A DNA stretch of 64,000 nt from Pseudomonadota bacterium (lineage in GTDB: Bacteria; Desulfobacterota; Binatia; Binatales; Binataceae): NCBI GenBank assembly GCA_021324885.1, contig JAJPIF010000013.1:1-64000 (forward strand), in the 5' to 3' direction. Positions 15,993 to 24,512 of this stretch are shown here, piece after piece. The stretch's first letter is position 1; every line of letters starts with the position of its first letter. The notes under the pieces were generated by a model that was not told the DNA's origin, ran no database searches, and saw only the letters and a program-made list of their open reading frames with translations. A program made the translations under genes and the position numbers.

Positions 15993-18346
15993 GGCAGCGC
16001 CTCGCTGTTTCTCCGCTCAGGGAGGGGTGAAGTCAACTGGTGCGCTCCGCGCCAAAAGTCAATGGCCGCGGCTATGGCGGTCTGGCCCAGGGAAATGCCC
16101 GCGTCGTTGGCGGGCACGCGCGAATGAGTGATCACCCGGAATCCCCGCGCCAGAAGTTTCTGCGATGCCCGTTCAAGCAGGAGGATGTTTTGGAACACGC
16201 CGCCGCTGAGCGCTACCAGATTAAAGCCGGACTCGTCGCGAATCATTTCGCATACCGACGCTATCGTCTGGGCAAGCCCGTTGTGAAAGCGCGCGGACAC
16301 GATCTCGCGCGCGATAGCGGTGCGGATATCGTCCACGGCGGAGCGCACCAGATCGGCACCGGCAATTCGCAGCACCTCCGAGCGCCTGATGCCGGCGGGA
16401 TAAGCGCCGCGCTCATTGACATCGGCGATCTGCTCGAACTCGGTTGCCGCCTGACCTTCATAGTTGACCGTGTCGCGAATGCCGGCTATTGACGCGACCG
16501 CGTCGAACAATCTTCCGGCGCTGGAAGTCAGCGGCGAGTTGACCTTCGCGTGCATGGCGGCGGCAACCGCGTTCCAGCAACTGCGATTGCGTTCGAAGAC
16601 ATCCAAATCGGCGGGAATATCCGGACCATAAATCAGGTCCAGATATGCCAGCGCCATGCGCCATGGCTGTTTAATCGCGGCGGTGCCTCCAGGCATCGGG
16701 ACGGTTTCGAAATGAGCAACGCGCCTGAATTGACGCAAATCGGCCACCATGAATTCCCCTCCCCACAAGGTCGCATCCGTCCCGTACCCAAGACCGTCGA
16801 AGGCGACACCGATCGCTGGTCCTTCCTCACCATTGTCCGCCAGACATGCCGCAATGTGCGCGTGATGGTGCTGCACACCGATAACTTCGATGTCGCGCAG
16901 GCCCACGGCGTACCTGGTCGAAAGGTATTCGGGATGAAGATCATGCACGGCCAGTTGGGGATTAATTTCGAACAGCCGCCGCAGGTGCTCGATTCCCTCC
17001 ATAAATGCACGCAAGCTTCGATAATTTTCGAGATCGCCAATATGATGGGAGATAACAGCGGTACGATCGCGCATAAGGCAAAAGGTGTTTTTCAGTTCGG
17101 CTCCGCAGCCAAGGATCGGCCGACGCGCGCCAATCGGCATCGTCAATGGCCCAGGCGCATAGCCGCGCGAACGCCGGACCGCCATCTCGCGCCCGCCTAC
17201 CACGCGTACGACCGAATCGTCGGTCCGAATATGGATGGGGCGGTTGTGAGTCAGAAAAAAATCAGCGATCGGCGCCAGCCGCTCCATTGCTTCGTGATCG
17301 TGATATGCGATGGGTTCGTCCGCGACGTTGCCACTGGTCAGCACGATCGGTTCGGCGACGCGCTCGCACAGTAGATGATGCACAGGAGTGTAGGGAAGCA
17401 TCAGGCCGACGAAGCGATTAGCTGGGGCGACCGCCCTCGCCAATCGCGCATCCGGGCGGCGGCGGACCAGTACGATCGGCCGGCGCGGCCCGCTCAGCAG
17501 CCGTTCCTCGGCCTGGTCGATAAAAGCCAGGCGCCGCGCCGACTGGAGATCGGCCGCCATTACGGCGAACGGCTTGTCTTCGCGATGCTTGCGCGAGCGC
17601 AACGCGCAGGCCGCGGCTTCGTCGGCGGCAGCCGCCGCCAAATGGTATCCGCCGAGTCCTTTGACCGCGACAATGTGTCCGGCGGCGATCAGGCGCGCAG
17701 CGGTGTCAACCGGATCGCCGGAGACTTCGACCCCGGCGCGGTCGATCAGGCGCAAACGCGGTCCGCATCGAGGACAGCTGATCGGCTGCGCATGGAAGCG
17801 GCGATCCGAGGGGTCATGGTATTCGCGCGCGCACTGTGCGCACATCGGGAAACCCGCCATCGTGGTGGAGGGCCGATCATAAGGAATATCGCGGATAATC
17901 GTGAAACGAGGCCCGCAATTCGTGCAGTTCGTGAACGGATAGCGGTAGCGCCGATTTGCCGGATCGAAGATCTCGCGCAGGCAGTCGGCGCAGGTCGCGA
18001 TGTCGGGCGCAATCAGCGTGCGGCGCAGTCCTGCGGATCGGCTGTCTGCGATCCTGAACTCGCGTTCGCCTCGCGTTTCGACGTCGGTTACCGCGATGCG
18101 ATCGATGGCGGCCAGAACCGGCGCTTCGCGTGGTAATCGTGCCACGAACTCGCGGACCGCGCCGGCACTGCCTTCGACTTCGATCACGACTCCGCGATAG
18201 TCGTTAATAACATGGCCGCCGAGCCCCAGGCGCGCCGCCAGCGAATATACAAATGGACGAAAGCCAACGCCCTGCACGATGCCTTCCACCCGGACCGCGC
18301 GCCGGATGAAAGCCGCCGCATCGCCTGTGATCTGGGCTTGATTCAT
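15974..18346 (-). CDS. hypF: Carbamoyltransferase HypF
   Basis: 790 residues from the ATG at 18344-18346 (MNQAQITGDAA). Upstream in-frame codons run into hypE and lack family character. The domains are in order. Acylphosphatase comes first (VEGIVQGVGFRPFVYSL, about 20-36). Two zinc fingers of form Cx2Cx18Cx2C follow (C119/C122/C141/C144 and C169/C172/C191/C194). A YrdC-like domain has VAVKGLGGYHLA, and a Kae1-like domain has QHHHAHIAACL and GVAFDGLGYG. HypF makes the carbamoyl group that HypE converts to cyanide for the NiFe active site. All expected motifs are intact and the size is normal. Confidence 0.97.
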   Translation of the reverse strand: MNQAQITGDAAAFIRRAVRVEGIVQGVGFRPFVYSLAARLGLGGHVINDYRGVVIEVEGSAGAVREFVARLPREAPVLAAIDRIAVTDVETRGEREFRIADSRSAGLRRTLIAPDIATCADCLREIFDPANRRYRYPFTNCTNCGPRFTIIRDIPYDRPSTTMAGFPMCAQCAREYHDPSDRRFHAQPISCPRCGPRLRLIDRAGVEVSGDPVDTAARLIAAGHIVAVKGLGGYHLAAAAADEAAACALRSRKHREDKPFAVMAADLQSARRLAFIDQAEERLLSGPRRPIVLVRRRPDARLARAVAPANRFVGLMLPYTPVHHLLCERVAEPIVLTSGNVADEPIAYHDHEAMERLAPIADFFLTHNRPIHIRTDDSVVRVVGGREMAVRRSRGYAPGPLTMPIGARRPILGCGAELKNTFCLMRDRTAVISHHIGDLENYRSLRAFMEGIEHLRRLFEINPQLAVHDLHPEYLSTRYAVGLRDIEVIGVQHHHAHIAACLADNGEEGPAIGVAFDGLGYGTDATLWGGEFMVADLRQFRRVAHFETVPMPGGTAAIKQPWRMALAYLDLIYGPDIPADLDVFERNRSCWNAVAAAMHAKVNSPLTSSAGRLFDAVASIAGIRDTVNYEGQAATEFEQIADVNERGAYPAGIRRSEVLRIAGADLVRSAVDDIRTAIAREIVSARFHNGLAQTIASVCEMIRDESGFNLVALSGGVFQNILLLERASQKLLARGFRVITHSRVPANDAGISLGQTAIAAAIDFWRGAHQLTSPLPERRNSEALPCTNWR

Positions 18347-18378
18347 AGTGCGCCGGCATTCCGCCTGGCAGATTTGCT

Positions 18379-19434
18379 TCAGCAGATTCGCGGCAACGCC
18401 TCCGCAAAAGGCAGGTCCAGCACGCGCTCGCCGCCAACCGGCGTTTTCACAAGGACGACTCCCGGATGACGCGCGGTGACGCGGCCGATACACGCCGCGT
18501 CGCGTCCCAGCGGATGGGCGCGCATGGCCTCCAGCACCCGTTCGCCATGCTCTGGCGGCACGAATGCCACCAGCTTGCCTTCGTTGGCAACCAGCAGCGG
18601 ATCCAGTCCCAGGATTTCGCATGCGCCCTTTACCGTGTCGCGTAACGGGATGGTCGTCTCGTCCACTTCGATTCCCAGGTGGCGGCGCGCGGCGAACTCG
18701 ACCAGTGTCGCCGCGAGGCCTCCGCGCGTCGGATCGCGCATCGCATGTATTTGCGGACAGACGCGCAGCGCGGCCGCGGCAAGATCATGCAGCGGGGCGG
18801 TGTCGCTGCGCAACTCGCCTTCGAACTCCAGTCCCTCGCGCTGCGACAGGATCGCGATACCGTGATCGCCGATCGTGCCCGACAGCAGGATCGCATCGCC
18901 CGGCCCGATTCGCGCCGAGGAAAGCTCGATCCCGCGGGGAATCAGGCCGATGCCCGAGGTGTTGATAAAAACCTTGTCGCCGCTACCCTTGCCCACTACC
19001 TTGGTGTCGCCGGTTACGATCTTCACGCCGGCGCGCTGTGCGGCGCGGCCCGCCGATTCCACCAGGCGCCGCAGATCGGCGATCGGCAAGCCCTCTTCCA
19101 GAATGAAGGCCAGCGAAAGATACAGCGGTTGCGCGCCCCCCATCGCGAGGTCATTTACCGTGCCGTTGACCGCCAGTTCGCCGATATCGCCTCCGGGAAA
19201 AAAGATCGGCGTCACCACGTAGGAATCCGTGGTAAAGGCCAGACGCGACCCGTTGAGCGAGACCACGGCCTGATCGTCGAGCAATTCCAGTTCAGGATTG
19301 CGAAAAGCCGGCACGATCAGATTTTCGATAAGTTGGGCGCTGAGCTTGCCGCCGCTGCCATGGCCCATCAGGATTTCCGTCACCTGACTGATGGGCAGCG
19401 GGCATTGCCCGAAAGGCGTGTCTTCAGATGACAT
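18379..19434 (-). CDS. hypE: Hydrogenase expression/formation protein HypE
   Basis: 351 residues from the ATG at 19432-19434, inside the end of the upstream SIS gene (11-nt overlap). PurM-like ATP-binding fold: MGHGSGGKLS near the start, DDQAVV, GDTKVVGKGSGDKV and MRDPTRGGLA. It ends in PRIC, whose C-terminal Cys is the site that carries the thiocarbamate/thiocyanate made from the HypF carbamoyl group. It then passes cyanide to the HypC-HypD complex. Complete and unremarkable. Confidence 0.97.
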   Translation of the reverse strand: MSSEDTPFGQCPLPISQVTEILMGHGSGGKLSAQLIENLIVPAFRNPELELLDDQAVVSLNGSRLAFTTDSYVVTPIFFPGGDIGELAVNGTVNDLAMGGAQPLYLSLAFILEEGLPIADLRRLVESAGRAAQRAGVKIVTGDTKVVGKGSGDKVFINTSGIGLIPRGIELSSARIGPGDAILLSGTIGDHGIAILSQREGLEFEGELRSDTAPLHDLAAAALRVCPQIHAMRDPTRGGLAATLVEFAARRHLGIEVDETTIPLRDTVKGACEILGLDPLLVANEGKLVAFVPPEHGERVLEAMRAHPLGRDAACIGRVTARHPGVVLVKTPVGGERVLDLPFAEALPRIC

Positions 19435-20005
19435 CGTCCGCCCCCATTTGGACATGCAGCAGGTCCCACAACAGATGGAGCAGCGCGGTGTGGGTTTCCT
19501 GGATGCGGTGAATCGACCACGACTTGACGGTGAAGCAATAATCGCACACGCCGGGCATCTGGCCGCCGTCGCGCCCGGCAAAACCAATCGTCAGCAGCCC
19601 CTTGTCGCGCGCGCGCCGCAGCGCCCGATTCACGTTGGCGGAGGCGCCCGAAGTCGAAATTCCCAGCGCGATATCTTCGGGCCGTCCCAGCAGGTCGAGC
19701 TGATCGACGAACACGTAGGAAAAATCCTTGTCGTTGCCGATCGCGGTCAGCGTGGCGGTGTCGATGGTTAACGCGAGCGCCGCAAGGGCTTTGCGTTTTT
19801 CGATGATCGGATGCTGGAACTCGACCGCGATGTGCTGCGCGTCACAGGCTGAGCCGCCGTTGCCCATCGCGATCAGCCGGCCGCCGCGCGCAAACCGTTG
19901 CGCCATCTCGGTTACGCATCGTTCCAGCGGCTCCGCGTTTTCCTCGAAGAAGGCGGTGATGGTGGCGGCGCTTTCGCGCGCTTTACGCAGGATGCTTTCT
20001 TTCAT
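19424..20005 (-). CDS. gmhA: SIS-domain phosphosugar isomerase (GmhA-like) inside the hyp operon
   Basis: 193 residues with a single SIS domain: [16 protein letters not shown] (about 48-63), [16 protein letters not shown] and a helical C-terminus with [16 protein letters not shown]. These are the features of D-sedoheptulose-7-phosphate isomerase (GmhA), the first step of ADP-heptose synthesis. Its start overlaps the hypD stop by 4 nt and its end overlaps hypE by 11 nt, so it is an integral member of the operon. GmhA-like genes have been seen in other hyp clusters, where their role is not established. It could make heptose for LPS or act on a maturation-related sugar phosphate. Confidence 0.88.
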   Translation of the reverse strand: MKESILRKARESAATITAFFEENAEPLERCVTEMAQRFARGGRLIAMGNGGSACDAQHIAVEFQHPIIEKRKALAALALTIDTATLTAIGNDKDFSYVFVDQLDLLGRPEDIALGISTSGASANVNRALRRARDKGLLTIGFAGRDGGQMPGVCDYCFTVKSWSIHRIQETHTALLHLLWDLLHVQMGADDVI

Positions 20006-21159
20006 TTCCCGGCCAATGGCGCGCCGGTGAACTCACCGCCGTTGGTGTCGAGATAGCGTCCGTACTGATAGTAGGCGGCGCACGCTCCTTCCGCGGACAC
20101 CATGGTGGCGCCCAATGGATTTTGCGGCGTGCACTTTTTGCCGAACGCCGGGCAGTCGCACGGTTTTTTGAGCCCGCGCAGGATCAGGCCGCTGATACAT
20201 TCGGGCGGCTCGCGCGTGTCGATCGCGTCGACTTCGAAAATCTTTTCCGCGTCGTGATTGCGGTATTCATAGCGGAGCTTGTAGCCGGATTTGGGAATCG
20301 AGCCGACCCCCCGCCATTTGCGGTCGCCCACTTCGAACACTTCGAAAATCAGGTCCCGCGCCGCGCGATTGCCCTCCCGCGTCACCGCCCGCACGTACTG
20401 ATTTTCGACCGCCACCCTCCCCTCCTCGAGCTGCCGCACCGCCATCAGAATCCCTTCCAGGAGATCGACCGGCTCAAATCCGGTGATCACGATGGGAACG
20501 CGATAATGCGCCGAGAGCGATTCATACTCGCGATAACCCATCACCGCACACACATGGCCCGGCCCCAAGAACGCCTGCACCCGATTCCCTGGCGCCTGAT
20601 GGATCGCCGCGATCGACGGCGGCACCAACACGTGCGAGACCAGCATCGAAAAGTTTTTCACACCCGTGCGCCTGGCCTGATGCAGCGCCATCGCGTTGGC
20701 TGGCGCCGTGGTCTCAAACCCGATACCGAAAAAAACGACCTTGCGATTGGGATTTTCCCGCGCAATCCGCAGCGCATCCAGAGGCGAGTAAACAACGCGC
20801 ACGTCGGCGCCGCGGCCTTTGAGCGTCAGCAGGTCGGCGTGCGATCCGGGCACTCTGAGCATGTCGCCGAACGACGTGAAGATAACGTCGGGCCGCTGCG
20901 CAATCGCGTGCGCCCGATCGATCATCTCCAGCGAGGTGACGCAGACCGGGCATCCGGGACCATGCACCAGTTCCAGGCCGCCGGGGAGCATGCGGTCGAT
21001 CCCATAGCGGACAATCGAATGGGTCTGGCCGCCGCACACTTCCATCAGCACCCACGGGCGTGTTACCACTGCGGCGATCTTGCGGGTCAGTCCCGCCGCG
21101 ATTTCGCTATTTCGATATTCGTCGAGGTACTTCACGGCCGTGCTCTGATTGGGATGCAT
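20002..21159 (-). CDS. hypD: Hydrogenase formation protein HypD
   Basis: 385 residues from the ATG at 21157-21159 ([16 protein letters not shown]), which lies within the end of hypC (53-nt overlap). HypD signatures are [10 protein letters not shown] (Cys42), GPGCPVCVT (Cys70, Cys73), GFETTAP and the Cys-rich [4Fe-4S] end ([29 protein letters not shown]). HypD with HypC assembles the Fe(CN)2CO unit of NiFe hydrogenase. All cysteines expected by eye are present. Confidence 0.97.
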   Translation of the reverse strand: MHPNQSTAVKYLDEYRNSEIAAGLTRKIAAVVTRPWVLMEVCGGQTHSIVRYGIDRMLPGGLELVHGPGCPVCVTSLEMIDRAHAIAQRPDVIFTSFGDMLRVPGSHADLLTLKGRGADVRVVYSPLDALRIARENPNRKVVFFGIGFETTAPANAMALHQARRTGVKNFSMLVSHVLVPPSIAAIHQAPGNRVQAFLGPGHVCAVMGYREYESLSAHYRVPIVITGFEPVDLLEGILMAVRQLEEGRVAVENQYVRAVTREGNRAARDLIFEVFEVGDRKWRGVGSIPKSGYKLRYEYRNHDAEKIFEVDAIDTREPPECISGLILRGLKKPCDCPAFGKKCTPQNPLGATMVSAEGACAAYYQYGRYLDTNGGEFTGAPLAGK

Positions 21160-21400
21160 CGGCAGCCAGTTCCGCAGTCTGCCCGAATTCTTCGAGGATC
21201 CGATAGGTGCGCGCCGCCTCCTGCGCGTCGATCGTGGCAATCGCGAATCCAACGTGGACCACCACGAAATCGCCTTTCACTGCCTCGGGCACATACTCCA
21301 GGCAGACTTCGCGGGTGATGCCGGCAAAGCGAACCTTGCCGACGCGCAGTCCCTGATCCTCATTGATTTCCAGGATTTCACCGGGGATACCCAGGCACAT
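21107..21400 (-). CDS. hypC: Hydrogenase assembly chaperone HypC/HupF
   Basis: 97 residues from the ATG at 21398-21400, preceded by a perfect AGGAGG (21406-21411, minus strand) five bases upstream. It starts MCLGIPGEI, the invariant HypC beginning whose Cys2 binds the iron unit and the large-subunit precursor. [17 protein letters not shown] and [12 protein letters not shown] complete the small beta-barrel. A longer C-terminus (about 20 residues past the barrel) overlaps hypD. First gene of hypC-D-gmhA-E-F-A-B. Confidence 0.96.
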   Translation of the reverse strand: MCLGIPGEILEINEDQGLRVGKVRFAGITREVCLEYVPEAVKGDFVVVHVGFAIATIDAQEAARTYRILEEFGQTAELAADASQSEHGREVPRRISK

Positions 21401-21405
21401 CGGCG

Positions 21406-21411
21406 CCTCCT
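21406..21411 (-). promoter_or_regulatory. Strong Shine-Dalgarno site of hypC
   Basis: AGGAGG on the minus strand, 5 nt before the hypC ATG. It decides the start over the much longer upstream open frame that reaches 21601. Confidence 0.8.
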
Positions 21412-21429
21412 CTGCGCGGTTCAGGTCGT

Positions 21430-21472
21430 TTTCCCCTACAAAACGGACATCCGGACATCCACCTTTTCCCCA
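21430..21472. promoter_or_regulatory. Repeat-structured element upstream of the hyp operon
   Basis: On the plus strand: TTTTCCCC (21430-21437), seven bases, two tandem copies of CGGACATC (21445-21460), four bases, then a second TTTTCCCC (21465-21472). It lies 30-72 bp upstream of the hypC start, where an operator or promoter would sit. No known consensus (sigma-54, Fnr, NikR) was recognised. The repeats are seen directly; the regulatory role is inference. Confidence 0.4.
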
Positions 21473-21829
21473 AAATAAACCTCTGGCATCGGATGCGAAA
21501 GGGGCGCAAGCCGAAATCGCCATATCGAAGACGTTTCGCCCTCCAATTGCTGCGCAGCCTCGTCCACGACGCGCACGTTGACCTTCCACCACTTCGGTCA
21601 CCCACTTAAGCGTAACGCGGCGTTCGAAGGCAAACTGCCATAAGCGGCGGCAAATCGTCGCTCACGTGTTGCACCGATTAGCTGCCATCTTCTGCCTTCC
21701 TGGCCCGCTCACCGTCAGCATGTCAGGGGGTAGATTGCCCTTGCCAGTTTGTTTGTTTTTTCGGGTCCGCCTCCATTTGTTGCGCTTGCGGCCGATGGAG
21801 CATAATCAGATCGCACACACGGGAGCATC
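21473..21829. other. Divergent intergenic region, hyp operon / thiolase
   Basis: About 360 bp with no convincing gene on either strand. It should hold promoters for hypC leftward and the thiolase rightward. A weak sigma-70-like pair, TTGCGC (21780-21785) and CATAAT (21801-21806) with a 15-bp spacer, lies just before the thiolase. Confidence 0.35.
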
Positions 21830-22990
21830 ATGCACGGCAAAGCGGCAGTGGTTGGAATAGGCGAGTCGAAGTATTACAAGGCCGGCGCCTCGCCGCATTC
21901 AGCCCTTCAACTCGCGTCGATCGCGATCAGAAACGCGATTGACGACGCGGGGCTTGTCCCCGCAGATATCGACGGGCTGGTGACCTTCATGGACACCACC
22001 CGCCAGCACGCCCATCTGTGCTCGTGGCTGGGCTTCGAGACGTTGAATTTCGCGGCCAATCCGATGAGCGGCGGCGGCAATCTCTGCATGGCGGCGATCA
22101 ATCTGGCCGACGCCGCGATCAGCGCGGGGTACGCGCGCAACGTGGTTGTTTACCGCGCGATCAACCAGGGACGCGAGGGACGCTACGGACGCAGCCGCGG
22201 CGCCGGCTTCGCGATCGGAGAGGAAGCCTATCGCGCGCCCTTCGGCGCCGGCGTCCCGGCGATATGGAACGCACTGCTGACCAAACGCTTCATGCATGAT
22301 TACGGAATCTCGCAGAACGCCCTGGCGGAAATCGCCCTGGCCTGCTACGCCCACGCACAGCGCAATCCGCGCGCCGTGATGCACGGACGTCCGCTGACGC
22401 GCGAGGCTTATGATAATTCGCGATGGATCTCCGAACCGTTCCATCTTTTCGACTGTTGCCAGGAAAGCGACGGCGCTTGCGCTCTGGTGCTGACCGGCGC
22501 CGAGCGCGCGCGCGATTTGCGCCGTCGACCGGCTTACATTTTGGCGGCAGCCTCCGGGATGGATTCCAAGGGCGCGCTCTGGGCATTTAACGATCCGGAC
22601 TTTCCCCATCGCAGCTACCGTAAAATCGGCAAGCAGCTCTGGGAGCGGGCAGGCGTCGAACCCTCGGACATCAAGGTGGCGCAGTTCTATGAGAATTTCA
22701 CCGGCACGACGCTGATGGCTCTGGCGGACATCGGCTTTTGCGCGCCGCATGAGGTGGAAGGGTTCGTCGCTGAGGGGGCCTTGCGATGGCCAAACGGACG
22801 GCTGCCGCTCAACACCAGCGGCGGCAATCTGGCCGAGGCCTACATTCACGGATTGCAACTGGCCAATGAGGCAGTGCGCCAGATCCGCGGTGATTCGACC
22901 TGTCAGGTCGACGGCGTCGAGTTGAGCCTCGCCGTCGGCGGTCCGGCAACGCCACCCGGCAGCGCCGTGCTGTTCAGCCGCAATCCATGA
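21830..22990 (+). CDS. Thiolase-fold protein (SCP2/lipid-transfer type)
   Basis: 386 residues; GGGAG at 21821-21825 precedes the ATG. Thiolase fold: AAVVGIGESKYY, a central dimer core SGGGNLCMAAINLADAAISAG, YGISQNALAEIALACYAHA, FDCCQESDGACALVL and LNTSGGNLAEAYIHG. The region that holds the nucleophilic Cys in true thiolases reads SGGGNLC, with the Cys displaced, so ordinary Claisen chemistry is doubtful. Such proteins pair with DUF35 partners; mycobacterial Ltp2, the best studied, is a retro-aldolase acting on steroid side-chain acyl-CoAs. The next gene, 9 nt on, is a DUF35 protein. Substrate unknown. Confidence 0.82.
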   Translation: MHGKAAVVGIGESKYYKAGASPHSALQLASIAIRNAIDDAGLVPADIDGLVTFMDTTRQHAHLCSWLGFETLNFAANPMSGGGNLCMAAINLADAAISAGYARNVVVYRAINQGREGRYGRSRGAGFAIGEEAYRAPFGAGVPAIWNALLTKRFMHDYGISQNALAEIALACYAHAQRNPRAVMHGRPLTREAYDNSRWISEPFHLFDCCQESDGACALVLTGAERARDLRRRPAYILAAASGMDSKGALWAFNDPDFPHRSYRKIGKQLWERAGVEPSDIKVAQFYENFTGTTLMALADIGFCAPHEVEGFVAEGALRWPNGRLPLNTSGGNLAEAYIHGLQLANEAVRQIRGDSTCQVDGVELSLAVGGPATPPGSAVLFSRNP

Positions 22991-22999
22991 GGAATTCGC

Positions 23000-23449
23000 A
23001 TGGCCAGGTCCGAGCGATACATGCCCGATCAATGGATTTTACCGGCACTGACGCCGGAAAATCGGGCCTTTTTTACCAGCGGCGAATTGCGGCTTCAGCG
23101 ATGCCGCGCGTGCGGCGCCGTGCAACATCCGCCGGGCGAGCTTTGCAACGTGTGCCAGGCGCTGGAATTCGACTATGTGGCGGCGCGGCCTGAGGGTGTG
23201 GTGGAAAGCTTCACGATTGTGCATCACGTGACCAATCCGATGCTCGAGCAGAGGGTTCCATACAATGTCGCCATAATCAGCCTGCGCGATTATCCACACG
23301 TGCGCATCGTGGGCAATGTGATCGATGTCGCGCCCGGTCAGATGAGGATTGGGATGCCGGTAACCTGCACCTGGGCCGAGGTCAGGCGCGAAGGCGACGG
23401 CGCCGATCCGATTACCATCTACATCCCGCAGTGGAAGCACGCGGATTAA
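23000..23449 (+). CDS. DUF35 / Zn-ribbon OB-fold protein, thiolase partner
   Basis: 149 residues. An N-terminal helix with FFTSGELRLQRC leads to a rubredoxin-like zinc ribbon (CRACG and CNVC, about residues 35-53). An OB-fold follows, with VESFTIVHHVTNPM, VPYNVAIISL, VRIVGNVID and GMPVTCTWAEV. DUF35 proteins form complexes with SCP2-type thiolases and are needed for stability or acyl-CoA binding, as in ChsH2-Ltp2. It lies between the thiolase and an SDR whose start overlaps its stop (TAATG), so the three are probably one transcript. Confidence 0.88.
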   Translation: MARSERYMPDQWILPALTPENRAFFTSGELRLQRCRACGAVQHPPGELCNVCQALEFDYVAARPEGVVESFTIVHHVTNPMLEQRVPYNVAIISLRDYPHVRIVGNVIDVAPGQMRIGMPVTCTWAEVRREGDGADPITIYIPQWKHAD

Positions 23450-24357
23450 TGGACAAACCAATGAAGGACATCAGGGGCAAAGTTGCGGTCATTACCGGTG
23501 GCGCAAGCGGGATCGGGCGGGCGACGGGAGCTTTGCTGGCCAGCCGCGGCATGAAAGTGGTGCTGGCGGATATCGAGCCGAGCGCATTGGACGAAACGGT
23601 TGCGGAGCTGCGGGCCCAGGCGCTCGAAGTAAGCGGGGTGCGCACTGACGTGTCGAAGTTCGACTCGATGAGCAATCTGCTGCACCAGACGCTCGCGCGC
23701 CATGGCAAAGTGCATGTCGCGTTTCTCAACGCAGGCGTTTCCGGCTATGCGCCGGGCGCCCTGTGGGAGCATGAGATCAACGACTGGGCTTGGCTTATCG
23801 GCGTCAACCTGTGGGGCGTGATCAACGGCGTCAAAGCATTTGTGCCGGCGATGCTGGAGCATGGCGAGGAGGGGCAGGTAGTAATCACCTCGTCCTCGGT
23901 GGGAGTGGTCGCGCCGGTGCCATCGGCGCCCGAGTATTCGATGTCGAAGGCAGCGATCTTCAGTATCGCTGAAATGCTGTACGCGCAACTGCGGCAGCGT
24001 CAGGCGAAGATCACCGCCTCGGTGCTGGTGCCGCCGGGCACGATCAACACGGGCCTCTTCAGCGCCGTCCGCAATCGGCAGCCGGAGTACGCGCCGTCCC
24101 GACCGCGCAAGGAAATCACAGTAACTTACGATGACCTGCTCAAGCGGATGAATCAGGCAGGCAATCCGCGCCGTCCGATCCAGCCCGAGGAAGTGGCGGA
24201 TTATGTGCTCGACGGAATTGTGGAGGGCCGCTTCTGGATTCTGCCCGATCAGCGCCACCCGGATATCGCGCGCAACTTTGACGAGATCATCCGCGCGCGC
24301 GCCGACGCGATACTAAGCCGCGGCGATCCGCTGCTGTATTTGCAGAAGGCGGTATAA
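23449..24357 (+). CDS. Short-chain dehydrogenase/reductase
   Basis: 302 residues from the ATG that shares a base with the DUF35 stop (TAATG); an ATG four codons later is possible. Classical SDR: nucleotide-binding TGGASGIG (about 17-24), Asp at VLADIE suggesting NAD preference, LNAGVSG, catalytic SSS then YSMSK, and PPGTINT. A C-terminal extension of about 50 residues (PRRPIQPEEVADYV onward) resembles SDRs that act on bulky alcohols or ketones. Likely oxidises a beta-hydroxy intermediate of the same acyl-CoA pathway as the two genes before it, but this is inference. Confidence 0.85.
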   Translation: MDKPMKDIRGKVAVITGGASGIGRATGALLASRGMKVVLADIEPSALDETVAELRAQALEVSGVRTDVSKFDSMSNLLHQTLARHGKVHVAFLNAGVSGYAPGALWEHEINDWAWLIGVNLWGVINGVKAFVPAMLEHGEEGQVVITSSSVGVVAPVPSAPEYSMSKAAIFSIAEMLYAQLRQRQAKITASVLVPPGTINTGLFSAVRNRQPEYAPSRPRKEITVTYDDLLKRMNQAGNPRRPIQPEEVADYVLDGIVEGRFWILPDQRHPDIARNFDEIIRARADAILSRGDPLLYLQKAV

Positions 24358-24465
24358 GGGCTGGAGCGCGGCAGCGAGCCACAGCCAGGCTCTGAGGCAG
24401 CGGCGCGGACGTTTATGGAGAGCGCGCCTTGTCTCCATTGCCCTGCAATAACGGTTCGTTTACAC

Positions 24466-24505
24466 GTTGCGCTTTCCGCCGCCTGGCAGCGGCGGAAAGC
24501 GCAAC
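24466..24505. terminator. Perfect 17-bp inverted repeat between convergent genes
   Basis: GTTGCGCTTTCCGCCGC (24466-24482), loop CTGGCA, and its exact reverse complement (24489-24505). It sits between the ends of two convergent SDR genes. There is no T-run on either side, so it is a stem-loop that could end transcription or protect 3' ends in both directions, not a textbook intrinsic terminator. Confidence 0.6.
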
Positions 24506-24512
24506 GCTAAAT

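Noticed and set aside
18379-19587. Longer HypE start at 19587
   Set aside because: The extra 51 codons run through the SIS-domain gene in another frame; the ATG at 19434 gives the normal HypE N-terminus.
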